A stretch of DNA of 64,000 nt, taken from Profundibacter sp033851955 (GTDB lineage: Bacteria > Pseudomonadota > Alphaproteobacteria > Rhodobacterales > Rhodobacteraceae). This document shows, in pieces, positions 23,248 to 30,604 of this stretch; within the stretch, counting starts at the first letter, position 1, and the number at the start of each line of letters is the position of its first letter. The notes beneath the pieces are model-generated. The model did not search any database and was not told the origin of the DNA. It saw only the letters and a program-made list of their open reading frames with translations. Location of the stretch: positions 62,001-126,000 of the forward strand of contig JAWSVK010000013.1 of assembly GCA_033851955.1 (NCBI GenBank), given 5' to 3'. A program made the translations under genes and the position numbers.

Positions 23248-23793
23248 ATGGCAACAGAAACAAATGAGGCTGCAGGCCAGATGGCGGAGCATGGGGCGCA
23301 AGCGTCCGGTATGCCGCAACTGGATTTTGCGACTTTCCCAAACCAGATATTCTGGTTGCTGATCACGCTGGTCGTGATCTATCTAATCTTGTCGCGCGTG
23401 GTTCTGCCGCGGGTTGGTTCGGTTTTGTCCGAACGCCAAGGGACGATTACAAAAGACATTGCCGCAGCAGAAGAGCTGAAGCAAAAGGCAGTTGAGGCAG
23501 AAGCCGCCTACAACAAAGCCCTAAACGATGCCCGCGCTGAATCGCAAAAGATTGCGGCAGAGGCAAAAGCCGAAATTCAGGCCGAATTGGATATCGCTAT
23601 TCAAAAGGCCGACGCTAAAATCGCTGCCAAGTCCGCTGAGGCCGAAGCTGCGATTGCCGCCATCCGCAAGGGTTCGGTTGCGAGCGTGAAAAAGGTGGCT
23701 GGTGATACAGCGAAAGAAATCATTGCCTCCATGGGCGTTAAGGCAGATGCCAAAACGGTCACAGCGGCAATCACTGCACGGATGAAAGGTTAG
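23248..23793 (+). CDS. atpX: ATP synthase F0 subunit b'
   Basis: Second-stalk subunit found beside b in photosynthetic bacteria and many alphaproteobacteria. The 181-residue protein has one N-terminal helix (TFPNQIFWLLITLVVIYLIL region) and a long charged coiled coil rich in Ala, Glu and Lys, ending near the C-terminus with AAITARMKG. AGGAGGACGACG precedes the ATG. atpF follows 4 bp later. Confidence 0.93.
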   Translation: MATETNEAAGQMAEHGAQASGMPQLDFATFPNQIFWLLITLVVIYLILSRVVLPRVGSVLSERQGTITKDIAAAEELKQKAVEAEAAYNKALNDARAESQKIAAEAKAEIQAELDIAIQKADAKIAAKSAEAEAAIAAIRKGSVASVKKVAGDTAKEIIASMGVKADAKTVTAAITARMKG

Positions 23794-23797
23794 GATC

Positions 23798-24352
23798 ATG
23801 AAGAAACTCACACTCCTGCTCGCAACCGTGGCGACACCTGCGCTGGCTGCTGGCGGCCCATTCTTCACTATGAAGAACCCGGAATTCAATGTTTTGGTTG
23901 GGTTTATCCTGTTTCTTGCGCTGCTGGTTTACCTAAAGGTTCCTGGTCTGTTGAGCGGGATGCTGGACAAACGCGCTGAAGGCATCAAGTCCGAATTGGA
24001 CGAGGCCAAAGCGTTGCGTGAAGAAGCGCAGACCATCCTTGCTTCTTATGAGCGTAAGCAAAAAGAAGTTCAAGAACAGGCTGATCGCATTGTTGAGGCC
24101 GCTAAGGTTGAGGCACAAAATGCGGCGGCTGAGGCCAAAGAAGACCTGAAAGCTTCGATCAAGCGTCGCCTTGCGGCTGCCGAAGATCAGATCGTTTCGG
24201 CCCAAGCGTCTGCCGTCAAAGAAGTCCGTGACAGCGCCATTACGGTTGCTGTGGCGGCTGCCAATGACGTGATCGCTGACAAGATGACAGCCGCAAGCGG
24301 CAATGCATTGATTGACGACGCGATCAAGGATGTGGCTGACAAGCTGCACTAG
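23798..24352 (+). CDS. atpF: ATP synthase F0 subunit b
   Basis: Peripheral-stalk subunit of 184 residues. A hydrophobic N-terminus that may be a cleavable signal (MKKLTLLLATVATPALAAGG) precedes the membrane anchor (FNVLVGFILFLALLVYLKVP) and a long coiled coil (RKQKEVQEQADRIVEAAKVE). It is the last gene of the F0 operon, 4 bp after atpX, with a strong terminator 25 bp later. F1 genes are not in the window, as expected for this group. Confidence 0.94.
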   Translation: MKKLTLLLATVATPALAAGGPFFTMKNPEFNVLVGFILFLALLVYLKVPGLLSGMLDKRAEGIKSELDEAKALREEAQTILASYERKQKEVQEQADRIVEAAKVEAQNAAAEAKEDLKASIKRRLAAAEDQIVSAQASAVKEVRDSAITVAVAAANDVIADKMTAASGNALIDDAIKDVADKLH

Positions 24353-24377
24353 TCAAACGCTGATTGTACGAATTTAG

Positions 24378-24404
24378 AACCCAGCCCTTGCGGCTGGGTT
24401 TTTT
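24378..24404 (+). terminator. Rho-independent terminator of the F0 operon
   Basis: AACCCAGCC (24378-24386) and GGCTGGGTT (24392-24400) form a perfect 9-bp stem with a 5-nt loop followed by a run of six T. Confidence 0.93.
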
Positions 24405-24518
24405 CGTTTAGGGGCAGTGATGTCACGCGATGAGGTTTATCAAATGTCGGTTTTGAGCCCAAAAGTGGCTTTTACTTAATTCCGATATTCAATAGTCTTC
24501 AAGACAATCAAACGTGAG

Positions 24519-24827
24519 ATGAGTGATATGCCTGTAACCCAGTTTTGTTGGCGCTGCCAAATGGAAGTTCCTATGCTGACAGATGCCGAACGGGACATTG
24601 TTTGGACAGCGTTGGCAAACAAGACAATTTCGTTTTCCGAAAGACATGCCAAGTTTCTTGCAGAATACGAACGGCTTACGGGCTTCAAAGAGACGAACCC
24701 AAACGCAGTTCATCATCATGTCGCCAGCCAATACGGCCCCCCATGCCGAGAATGTGGAAAGCCGCTCAGAACACCCAAGGCATCGTTTTGCGCTGCGTGT
24801 GGAGTATCGAAAACCGAGAGGGAATAA
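24519..24827 (+). CDS. Small zinc-ribbon-like protein of unknown function
   Basis: Encodes 102 residues with three CxxC knuckles: FCWRCQ near residue 10, CRECGKP near 76 and CAACG near 92. The spacing suggests two zinc sites, one pairing the last two knuckles as a short zinc ribbon. The middle is a helix-prone charged segment (ERHAKFLAEYERLTGF). I do not recognise the family. It stands alone after the F0 terminator. Base composition is lower in GC than its neighbours. Confidence 0.6.
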   Translation: MSDMPVTQFCWRCQMEVPMLTDAERDIVWTALANKTISFSERHAKFLAEYERLTGFKETNPNAVHHHVASQYGPPCRECGKPLRTPKASFCAACGVSKTERE

Positions 24828-25032
24828 TCGAACAGGCACCTCTCAAAGCATTGTCTTTCAATGGCAGGAAAGTCCGCATAGCTGACCTCCATCCCATATT
24901 GCCTTTGCACCCACCCCGAGGTCCATGCGCGGTGCGTGATTGATGGGTTACCCTACACCACCCAACCAATGCATCTTGCCAGCTGCTTATTTTTCAATTA
25001 CCAAAAACGAGCTGCCCAATCACGGGCGGTAT
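24828..25032. other. Intergenic stretch before the FMN riboswitch
   Basis: Together with the riboswitch this makes a 424-bp gap without a protein gene. I see no supported gene, repeat or RNA in these 205 bases; open frames here are short and out of family context. The ribN promoter should lie near the right end but no clear -35/-10 pair stands out. Confidence 0.5.
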
Positions 25033-25167
25033 GTTCTCAGGGCGGGGTGTAATTCCCCACCGGCGGTAATCATTGACATGAAAGCCCGCGAGCGCCCGCC
25101 AATAGGTGGGGTCAGCAGATCCGGTTTAATTCCGGAGCCGACGGTTAAAGTCCGGATGAAAGAGAGC
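25033..25167 (+). promoter_or_regulatory. FMN riboswitch (RFN element)
   Basis: Matches the conserved FMN aptamer closely. In order: TCTCAGGGCGGGGTG, AATTCCCCACCGGCGGTAA, AAGCCCGCGAGCG, GGTCAGCAGATCCGGT, AATTCCGGAGCCGACGGTTA and AAGTCCGGATGAAAGAGA. The closing helix P1 pairs TCTC (25035-25038) with GAGA (25162-25165). It controls the EamA gene 85 bp downstream. This identifies that gene as a flavin transporter and implies repression when FMN is plentiful. Confidence 0.97.
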
Positions 25168-25171
25168 GGGA

Positions 25172-25246
25172 TTGGGTGTTGCATGGATAGCTGCGCCCAA
25201 AATGTCCTGTTTTGCCTTGGGTCTTGTGCGCTAGGAAAAAAGGACA
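25172..25246 (+). promoter_or_regulatory. Expression platform: hairpin and SD-sequestering helix for ribN
   Basis: After the aptamer, TTGGGTGT (25172-25179) can pair with GCGCCCAA (25193-25200). TGTCCT (25203-25208) is then complementary to AGGACA (25241-25246), which includes the AAGGAC ribosome binding site of ribN. No hairpin with a T run is present. The layout therefore favours translational control, with the binding site hidden in the FMN-bound state. Confidence 0.6.
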
Positions 25247-25251
25247 ACGCC

Positions 25252-26160
25252 ATGACTCAAACTATCACGATCAGCGGCAAAAATGCTGCATACACAGGGG
25301 CCGCCTTTATGGTCGGTGCCGGATTGCTATTCGCTGTTATCAACGTTGCCAACACCCAGTTGACTTGGGTTTACGGGTTAAAATCCACGACCGTTGCGTT
25401 TTGGGAATACTTCATCGCCTTGCTGTTCAGCTTGCCGTGGGTGTTCAAACACCTGCGCACGTCGCTGACAACATCACAGATACCGCTGCACATCTTGCGC
25501 GTCGCTTTGGCGGCTGGCGGGGTACAGCTTTGGGTGCTGGGTTTCTCATCAGGTGTGCCGCTGTGGCAAATGATTGCGCTGATCATGACGTCGCCGTTTT
25601 TCGTCACCATCGGATCATTGCTGGTGCTGCGCGAAACCGTCACGATGGAGCGTTGGGTCACACTTGTTATCGGGTTCATCGGCGCGATGATTATTCTCGA
25701 ACCTTGGTCTGATAATTTTACCATCGCAATACTTTATCCGTTGGGCGCGTCCTTCATGTGGGCGATGTATTCGCTGATCACTAAACATATGACGAAGACC
25801 GAGGATTCAGACACTCTCACGCTCTATTTGTTGCTGCTGCTCACACCGATAAACGCAGCTTTGGCGTTTAGCGGTGGCTTTGGTATCCAGACAGATATCA
25901 CAGTCGTCAGCACCGAGTTTGCCATCGCTATTGTGGTTGGCGTTGGCGTTTTGGTTGCGGTTGCTCAGTATTTTCTGGTGAAAGCCTATAGTGTTGCTGA
26001 TGCGGCCTATTTGCAGCCGTTTGACTATGTAAAACAGCCGGTGAATATCATTTTGGGCTTTTTGGTTTATAATTATGCGCCAGAAGGCATTATGTGGCTG
26101 GGGACGGCCCTAATTTTTGGGGCTTCTCTTTATTTGCTTCGCTCAGAAATGAAGAAATAG
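25252..26160 (+). CDS. ribN: RibN-type riboflavin transporter (EamA family)
   Basis: Ten-helix EamA/DMT protein of 302 residues from the ATG at 25252, with AAGGAC 7 bases upstream. RibN proteins are EamA-fold riboflavin importers of proteobacteria that are often found behind FMN riboswitches, and this gene sits directly behind one. Family assignment rests on this context plus the fold; membrane stretches include FMVGAGLLFAVINVANTQL and GVGVLVAVAQYFLVKAYSV. The gene is convergent with the FCD regulator, with only 4 bp between stops. A riboflavin exporter or other flavin carrier is the alternative. Confidence 0.85.
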   Translation: MTQTITISGKNAAYTGAAFMVGAGLLFAVINVANTQLTWVYGLKSTTVAFWEYFIALLFSLPWVFKHLRTSLTTSQIPLHILRVALAAGGVQLWVLGFSSGVPLWQMIALIMTSPFFVTIGSLLVLRETVTMERWVTLVIGFIGAMIILEPWSDNFTIAILYPLGASFMWAMYSLITKHMTKTEDSDTLTLYLLLLLTPINAALAFSGGFGIQTDITVVSTEFAIAIVVGVGVLVAVAQYFLVKAYSVADAAYLQPFDYVKQPVNIILGFLVYNYAPEGIMWLGTALIFGASLYLLRSEMKK

Positions 26161-26164
26161 TCAG

Positions 26165-26932
26165 CTAGCGCGCCTTCTCGTGTTTTAGACGAAGGCGCGC
26201 GACTTTTTCGTTTTGATCGGTGGTTTGCTGATCTTTCAAGGCGGATTTTACAAAGCTCATATGCGCTGTGACAGCTGCGCGTGACGCCGCCGCATCGCGG
26301 GCCTGAAGGGCGTCGTTGATGGCGCGGTGTTGATCCAGTAAGGCGGTGCGTTTGTTGCTTTGTTGGTAGATCACCTGACGGTTGAACAGCACGCCTTTGC
26401 GTAACAGATCATACATCGAGCGCATCATGTGCAGCATGATGACATTGTGCGAGGCTTCGATGATCGACAGGTGAAATTCGGTGTCCAGATCGGCCTCAAG
26501 TACTGTGTCGGGGGTCAGGCTGGCGGTCTCCATTTTCTTGAAAATCGTGTCGATCACTTGTAGATCGGTGTCCGACCCCAAACGCGCGGCGCGCTCGGCG
26601 GCCAGCCCTTCCATGTCGCTGCGAAAATCCAGATAGTCAAAAACGGCCTCGTTGTGGGTGGAAAACAACTGGCTTAGGGCCGCGGGAAAGCTGGCGTTAA
26701 GGCTGTCGGCCACATAAAGGCCCGCGCCGGCGCGGCTGTCCAGCAGGCCGCGGGTTTGCAGATCGGCCACGGCTTCGCGCAGGGAGGGGCGCGACACACG
26801 CATTTGGTCGCTGAGTGTGCGCTCGGACGGCAGGCGCTCGCCGGGGCGCAGGATGCCGCGCAGGATCAGCTGCTCGATTTGCTGGACAACGGCCTGCGAT
26901 AGCTTTTCAGACTGGACGGGTTTGAATGGCAT
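26165..26932 (-). CDS. GntR-family regulator with FCD domain (FadR subgroup)
   Basis: Regulator of 255 residues. The N-terminal winged HTH (ERLPSERTLSDQMRVSRPSL) is followed by an all-helical FCD effector domain with metal-ligand-like residues (DLDTEFHLSIIEASHN and the C-terminal HRAINDALQARD). FCD regulators sense organic acids such as pyruvate, lactate or glycolate. The ATG at 26932 has AAGGAA upstream; an in-frame ATG at 26953 adds seven residues and lacks a site. A perfect palindrome lies 27 bp upstream. No target gene is adjacent, so the regulon is unknown. Confidence 0.88.
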   Translation of the reverse strand: MPFKPVQSEKLSQAVVQQIEQLILRGILRPGERLPSERTLSDQMRVSRPSLREAVADLQTRGLLDSRAGAGLYVADSLNASFPAALSQLFSTHNEAVFDYLDFRSDMEGLAAERAARLGSDTDLQVIDTIFKKMETASLTPDTVLEADLDTEFHLSIIEASHNVIMLHMMRSMYDLLRKGVLFNRQVIYQQSNKRTALLDQHRAINDALQARDAAASRAAVTAHMSFVKSALKDQQTTDQNEKVARLRLKHEKAR

Positions 26933-26958
26933 TGGGTTCCTTTCGCGTGGCAAGGCAC

Positions 26959-26979
26959 GTGGTCAAAATATATGACCAC
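26959..26979. promoter_or_regulatory. Perfect palindrome GTGGTCA-N7-TGACCAC, candidate autoregulatory operator
   Basis: Seven-bp arms at 26959-26965 and 26973-26979 with an A/T-only spacer, centred 37 bp before the FCD regulator start. FadR-subgroup operators commonly have TGGT...ACCA dyads, so the match to the adjacent gene is good. Confidence 0.65.
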
Positions 26980-26999
26980 ATTAGCCAAAGGCAACAAAA

Positions 27000-27025
27000 A
27001 AGGCCGGACGTATTTGTCCGGCCTT
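27000..27025 (-). terminator. Strong terminator after the OmpA-family lipoprotein gene
   Basis: AAGGCCGGAC (27000-27009) and GTCCGGCCTT (27016-27025) form a perfect 10-bp stem with a 6-nt loop. On the minus strand a T run follows directly. Confidence 0.92.
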
Positions 27026-27107
27026 GGCTTTCTAGGCGCTGCGCTTATCAGCCCCTGCGGGCCTTCTTCGCGAGAAGCCCCAGCACTGGGGCGCCGAGCC
27101 TTTGGTG

Positions 27108-27764
27108 TTACGACGTTGGTCGGATCACGATCTCAACGCGGCGATTTTGCCGACGACCCGCATCGGTTTGATTGCTTGCAACCGGTTCATCTTCGCCACG
27201 ACCAAAGGCACGGACACGTGAAGGTTGAACGCCTGCGTCCATCAAAACAGACGCAACAGCGCTGGCGCGACGGGACGATAGGTTTTGATTGAAATCAGCC
27301 GTGCCGGTGTTGTCTGTGTGGCCCAGCACATCGACCGTGGTGTTTGGATAGCTGTTCAGGTTGCTTGCCAATGTGCGCAGATCACTGCGCAAGTCCGAGC
27401 GCACCAAGGCGCTGTTGGTATCAAACAAAATGTCTTGGGGCATGGTGACAATCAACCGATCGCCCGTGTTGACGATTTTGACATCGCTGCCCATGCTGCC
27501 ACGCAATTCCGCGGCTTGTTTATCGAGTTGATTGCCAACAATCGCCCCAACGCCTGCACCAAGGGCCGCGCCGATGGCTGCGTTTTTGAAACGATCGCTG
27601 CCGCTCTCTTTGGTGGCACCCAAAAGTGCGCCCAGACCGGCCCCGATCAACGCGCCATTCTGGGTGCGTGTGTTGCCGTTTTTGGGTTCTGGACCCGGGT
27701 CCATACAGCCAGCTAGGGCAAAGCTGCCCACGACCAAAAGGGTGATAGGTGTTTTCATCTGCAT
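27108..27764 (-). CDS. OmpA-family lipoprotein with glycine-zipper domain
   Basis: Outer-membrane-anchored, peptidoglycan-binding protein of 218 residues. The signal peptide ends in lipobox LAGC with the lipidated Cys20. A glycine-zipper segment follows (GALIGAGLGALLGATKESGS; GAALGAGVGAIVGNQLDKQ), then a C-terminal OmpA domain (ILFDTNSALVRSDLR, VLGHTDNTGTADFNQNLSSR, GRGEDEPVASN, RRVEIVI). The ATG at 27764 has CGAGGCG upstream; a longer in-frame reading to 28304 overlaps the methyltransferase gene and is rejected. It resembles YiaD-type envelope proteins. Confidence 0.9.
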   Translation of the reverse strand: MQMKTPITLLVVGSFALAGCMDPGPEPKNGNTRTQNGALIGAGLGALLGATKESGSDRFKNAAIGAALGAGVGAIVGNQLDKQAAELRGSMGSDVKIVNTGDRLIVTMPQDILFDTNSALVRSDLRSDLRTLASNLNSYPNTTVDVLGHTDNTGTADFNQNLSSRRASAVASVLMDAGVQPSRVRAFGRGEDEPVASNQTDAGRRQNRRVEIVIRPTS

Positions 27765-27877
27765 AATATTCGCCTCGTTAAGGTTGCCGTTCTGTGACGG
27801 GTTATCCTTACAATATTGGGCGTTGTTATCGAATATCAACCGTTCAAGTCGGCTAAAATCTGCCAATGCGCGAAAAA

Positions 27878-28717
27878 TCAGGCACTTTTTGAGCGCACGC
27901 CTTCCCAAGCGAGCATGGCCCGTTTGACGGGCAGACCCCAGTGGTAGCCGCCTAAGCCGCCAGATTTGCGCAGTGCCCTGTGACAGGGGATTAACCAACT
28001 GACGGGATTGCGGCCAACCGCGGTGCCAACGGCGCGGGCCGCGCGGGGACTGCCGACGCTGGCGGCGATTTCCGAATAGGTGGTGACGTGACCTGTGGGG
28101 ATGCTGAGCAGGGCTTCCCAGACTTTGATCTGAAAGGGTGCGCCGATCAGGTGCAAATTGGCGTGACCGGATTGGCTGAGTGCGGCGTTGATCCATGGCG
28201 CAAGGGCTGTGTCGTCGGCAACATATGTGGCTTCGGGCCAGCGGCTGCACATGTCTGCCATCGCGACTTCGCACCCTGTTTCGGCAGCAAAGGCCAAGCC
28301 GCACAACCCCTTATCTGTACCCATCGCCAGCGCCAAACCAAAGGGGGTGTCAAACCAGCCAAACCGGATCAAAAGCCCCGCACCTTTGCGCGCGAACTCG
28401 CCAGGGGTCATGGCTTCCCAACTTAGGAACAGATCGTGCAAGCGGCTGCTGCCGGACAGGCCGACCTGATCGGCAGCGCTCAAGGTGGTGAAGTGGTCAT
28501 GCAACAAGGTTTTGGCATAGCCCAACGTCAAGTATTGTTGAAATTTTTTAGGTGACACACCAACCCAGCGGCTGAACAAGCGTTGGAAATGCGCCGGACT
28601 CATCTGCAATTCGGCGGCAAGCGTCTCGAGCGACAGGGTGCGCCCATCGGCGGCGTCGATTACATCAATCGCGCGGCCTATTACGCCATAATGATAGGAA
28701 TCCGATAGATCAGCCAT
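27878..28717 (-). CDS. Ada-like protein: AraC HTH fused to O6-alkylguanine-DNA methyltransferase
   Basis: Combines an N-terminal AraC-type HTH (LSLETLAAELQMSPAHFQRL) with a C-terminal suicide methyltransferase. The acceptor cysteine is Cys245 in LIPCHRALRKSGGLGGYHWG. The N-terminal Ada zinc domain that repairs phosphotriesters is missing, so this is the shorter Ada form seen in many alphaproteobacteria. The ATG at 28717 follows AAGGAGATG and gives 279 residues; 14 residues of the longer reading are discarded. It would reverse O6-methylguanine damage and may regulate its own synthesis. Confidence 0.93.
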   Translation of the reverse strand: MADLSDSYHYGVIGRAIDVIDAADGRTLSLETLAAELQMSPAHFQRLFSRWVGVSPKKFQQYLTLGYAKTLLHDHFTTLSAADQVGLSGSSRLHDLFLSWEAMTPGEFARKGAGLLIRFGWFDTPFGLALAMGTDKGLCGLAFAAETGCEVAMADMCSRWPEATYVADDTALAPWINAALSQSGHANLHLIGAPFQIKVWEALLSIPTGHVTTYSEIAASVGSPRAARAVGTAVGRNPVSWLIPCHRALRKSGGLGGYHWGLPVKRAMLAWEGVRSKSA

Positions 28718-28794
28718 GTTGCATCTCCTTTGCTTGATACAAAGGTAGGCCTGCTGCACGCTTTAAGCGACCCGAAAGTTGCTCTTTGTGCAGA

Positions 28795-29799
28795 TCAGGC
28801 GACAGAAAGGCAGGGTAAGATCTCTGTGGTGTTTTGCGGTACCAGCAGATTCACTTCCCAAGGTTTTAAACAAAGGCGGGCTGTTTTCATCGTGTCGGCC
28901 TTTGTACCAAGCAGGCCGCGGATTTGAGCCTGCTTTTTTGCGGGCAGACTTGCCAGCGCCATTTTTCCTGGGAAAAAGCTTTCGACCCAAAGCCCTTCGG
29001 CCAACACAATCTCGTGGTTTTGGAATAGGACATGGTAATAGGAAAGGTCGTGTCGGGGCTGACATTGTGCGATATCATTACCATTCGTGATTGCTTTGAG
29101 CGGCGCAAACGCCTCATCAGTGCCAAACAGCAGTTCAATCTGGGGTGATTTCAGCAAAATACGGTGTTCGGATGATAGCAGCAAATCTTGCGCGGGGGTT
29201 TGTGCGTCGATGCTTTGGGCCGCTATTTTGATAGGCCGCAATTTGGGCCTTGTTTCTAGTTCACTGGCGGGGATGATCGTGCGGGCGACCCAGAGAACGG
29301 GTTGAAACCCGTGATCGCGGGTCATGACCATGTCACCAGGGCCGATCCAGTCGACAGGTTGGTCGCCTTGGGCCGTCATCAAGGTGGTGCCTTGGCAAAA
29401 CCATGGCACGCTGTCCAAATCGGAGTAGAGCAGGCGCGTGTCACCCGTAAGCGGATCAAAATCATAGGTGTGAACATTGCCACTGTCGATTTCAGTATAG
29501 CTGACCCCCGCCTCCAGCGGGGTGGTGACAAGGAACCCGACGGGCACGCCGCCGAGTTCGATGACTTCTAGATATATCGGATCGCCTGTTGGGCCTTGGA
29601 CTTGGTAAAAAAGTTCGTCGTAAATTTGCCCAGATGCGATCAGGTTGCCATCCATGTCGCTTACAGTGCCGGTCTGGTTGGCGTCATCTGAGATGTTGAG
29701 ATCTACACGATGCTGGGTGAAATCATAGTCAGGACGTAAAGACCATGTATTGGTCGATCCGTCAAAAACCAGTGCATCCACCGAATAACCGTAACTCAT
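28795..29799 (-). CDS. Hint-domain (Hedgehog/intein-like) protein with altered active-site start
   Basis: The 334-residue protein has an N-terminal region of about 130 residues of unknown fold and a Hint_2-type domain (about residues 132-290: GTTLMTAQGDQPVDWIGPGD, MTRDHGFQPVLWVA, LLLSSEHRILLKSPQIELLF). In related proteins the Hint domain begins with Cys-Phe-x-x-Gly-Thr. Here the corresponding segment is Trp133-Phe-Cys135-Gln-Gly-Thr, so the usual nucleophile position is Trp and a cysteine lies two residues later. Many Roseobacter genomes carry such proteins, often secreted; no Sec signal is visible. Confidence 0.82.
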   Translation of the reverse strand: MSYGYSVDALVFDGSTNTWSLRPDYDFTQHRVDLNISDDANQTGTVSDMDGNLIASGQIYDELFYQVQGPTGDPIYLEVIELGGVPVGFLVTTPLEAGVSYTEIDSGNVHTYDFDPLTGDTRLLYSDLDSVPWFCQGTTLMTAQGDQPVDWIGPGDMVMTRDHGFQPVLWVARTIIPASELETRPKLRPIKIAAQSIDAQTPAQDLLLSSEHRILLKSPQIELLFGTDEAFAPLKAITNGNDIAQCQPRHDLSYYHVLFQNHEIVLAEGLWVESFFPGKMALASLPAKKQAQIRGLLGTKADTMKTARLCLKPWEVNLLVPQNTTEILPCLSVA

Positions 29800-29956
29800 G
29801 AGGTATCTCGTTTCCTATTAATCAGTCTGCACAGTGACATGTGCCTGCTAAAAGCCACACTAATGGGGCTCGGAAATGAACATCGGATTTGAGATAATTT
29901 ATTTGCGCTAAACTCTGGGGCTTGCTCATTTGCTGTGATTTCCAGATACAGAAGGC

Positions 29957-30604
29957 ATGGAAAAACAGATGAATTATCGCACGATTGTCGAGGTGTTTCA
30001 CCGGTTCCAAGAGATGGAGCCCGAACCCAAAGGCGAGTTGGATCACACCAACGCCTATACGTTGGTGGTGGCGGTGGCCTTGTCGGCGCAGGCCACGGAC
30101 GTTGGAGTAAACAAGGCGACGCGCGACTTGTTCAAAATCGCCGATACGCCGGAAAAGATGTTGGCATTGGGGCTGGATGGTGTGACCGAGCATATCAAAA
30201 CCATCGGGCTGTTTCGGCAAAAGGCCAAGAACGTCATTAAAATGAGCCAGTTATTGGTTGATGAGTTTGACAGTATAGTGCCCAGTTCACGGGCCGCATT
30301 GGTCAGCCTACCGGGCGTTGGGCGCAAGACTGCCAATGTGGTGTTGAACATGTGGTTCCATCAACCGGCCCAAGCTGTCGACACGCATATTTTTCGTATC
30401 GGCAACCGCACCGGCATTGCGCCGGGAAAAGATGTGGATGCGGTGGAACGTGCCATTGAAGATAACATTCCGGCAGAGTATCAACACCACGCGCATCACT
30501 GGTTGATTTTACATGGCCGCTACGTGTGCAAGGCGCGCAAGCCTGTGTGCTCAAATTGTATAATTCGTGATCTCTGCCCCTATGAGGAAAAAACCTATGA
30601 CTAA
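29957..30604 (+). CDS. nth: Endonuclease III (DNA glycosylase/AP lyase)
   Basis: Base-excision repair enzyme that removes oxidised pyrimidines. The helix-hairpin-helix LPGVGRKTA contains the catalytic Lys124, and Asp142 lies in VDTHIFRIGNR. The iron-sulfur loop has four cysteines at 191, 198, 201 and 207 with the C-x6-C-x2-C-x5-C spacing of the family. The start may be 29957 or the ATG at 29969; neither has a strong ribosome site. The stop overlaps the PfkB kinase start by 8 bp. Confidence 0.95.
   Translation: MEKQMNYRTIVEVFHRFQEMEPEPKGELDHTNAYTLVVAVALSAQATDVGVNKATRDLFKIADTPEKMLALGLDGVTEHIKTIGLFRQKAKNVIKMSQLLVDEFDSIVPSSRAALVSLPGVGRKTANVVLNMWFHQPAQAVDTHIFRIGNRTGIAPGKDVDAVERAIEDNIPAEYQHHAHHWLILHGRYVCKARKPVCSNCIIRDLCPYEEKTYD

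Noticed and set aside
24940..25251. N-terminal extension of ribN running through the riboswitch
   Set aside because: The region is an FMN aptamer, and ribN has its own start and ribosome site at 25252.
27765..28304. N-terminal extension of the OmpA lipoprotein gene
   Set aside because: It overlaps the Ada-like gene and would bury the lipoprotein signal peptide.
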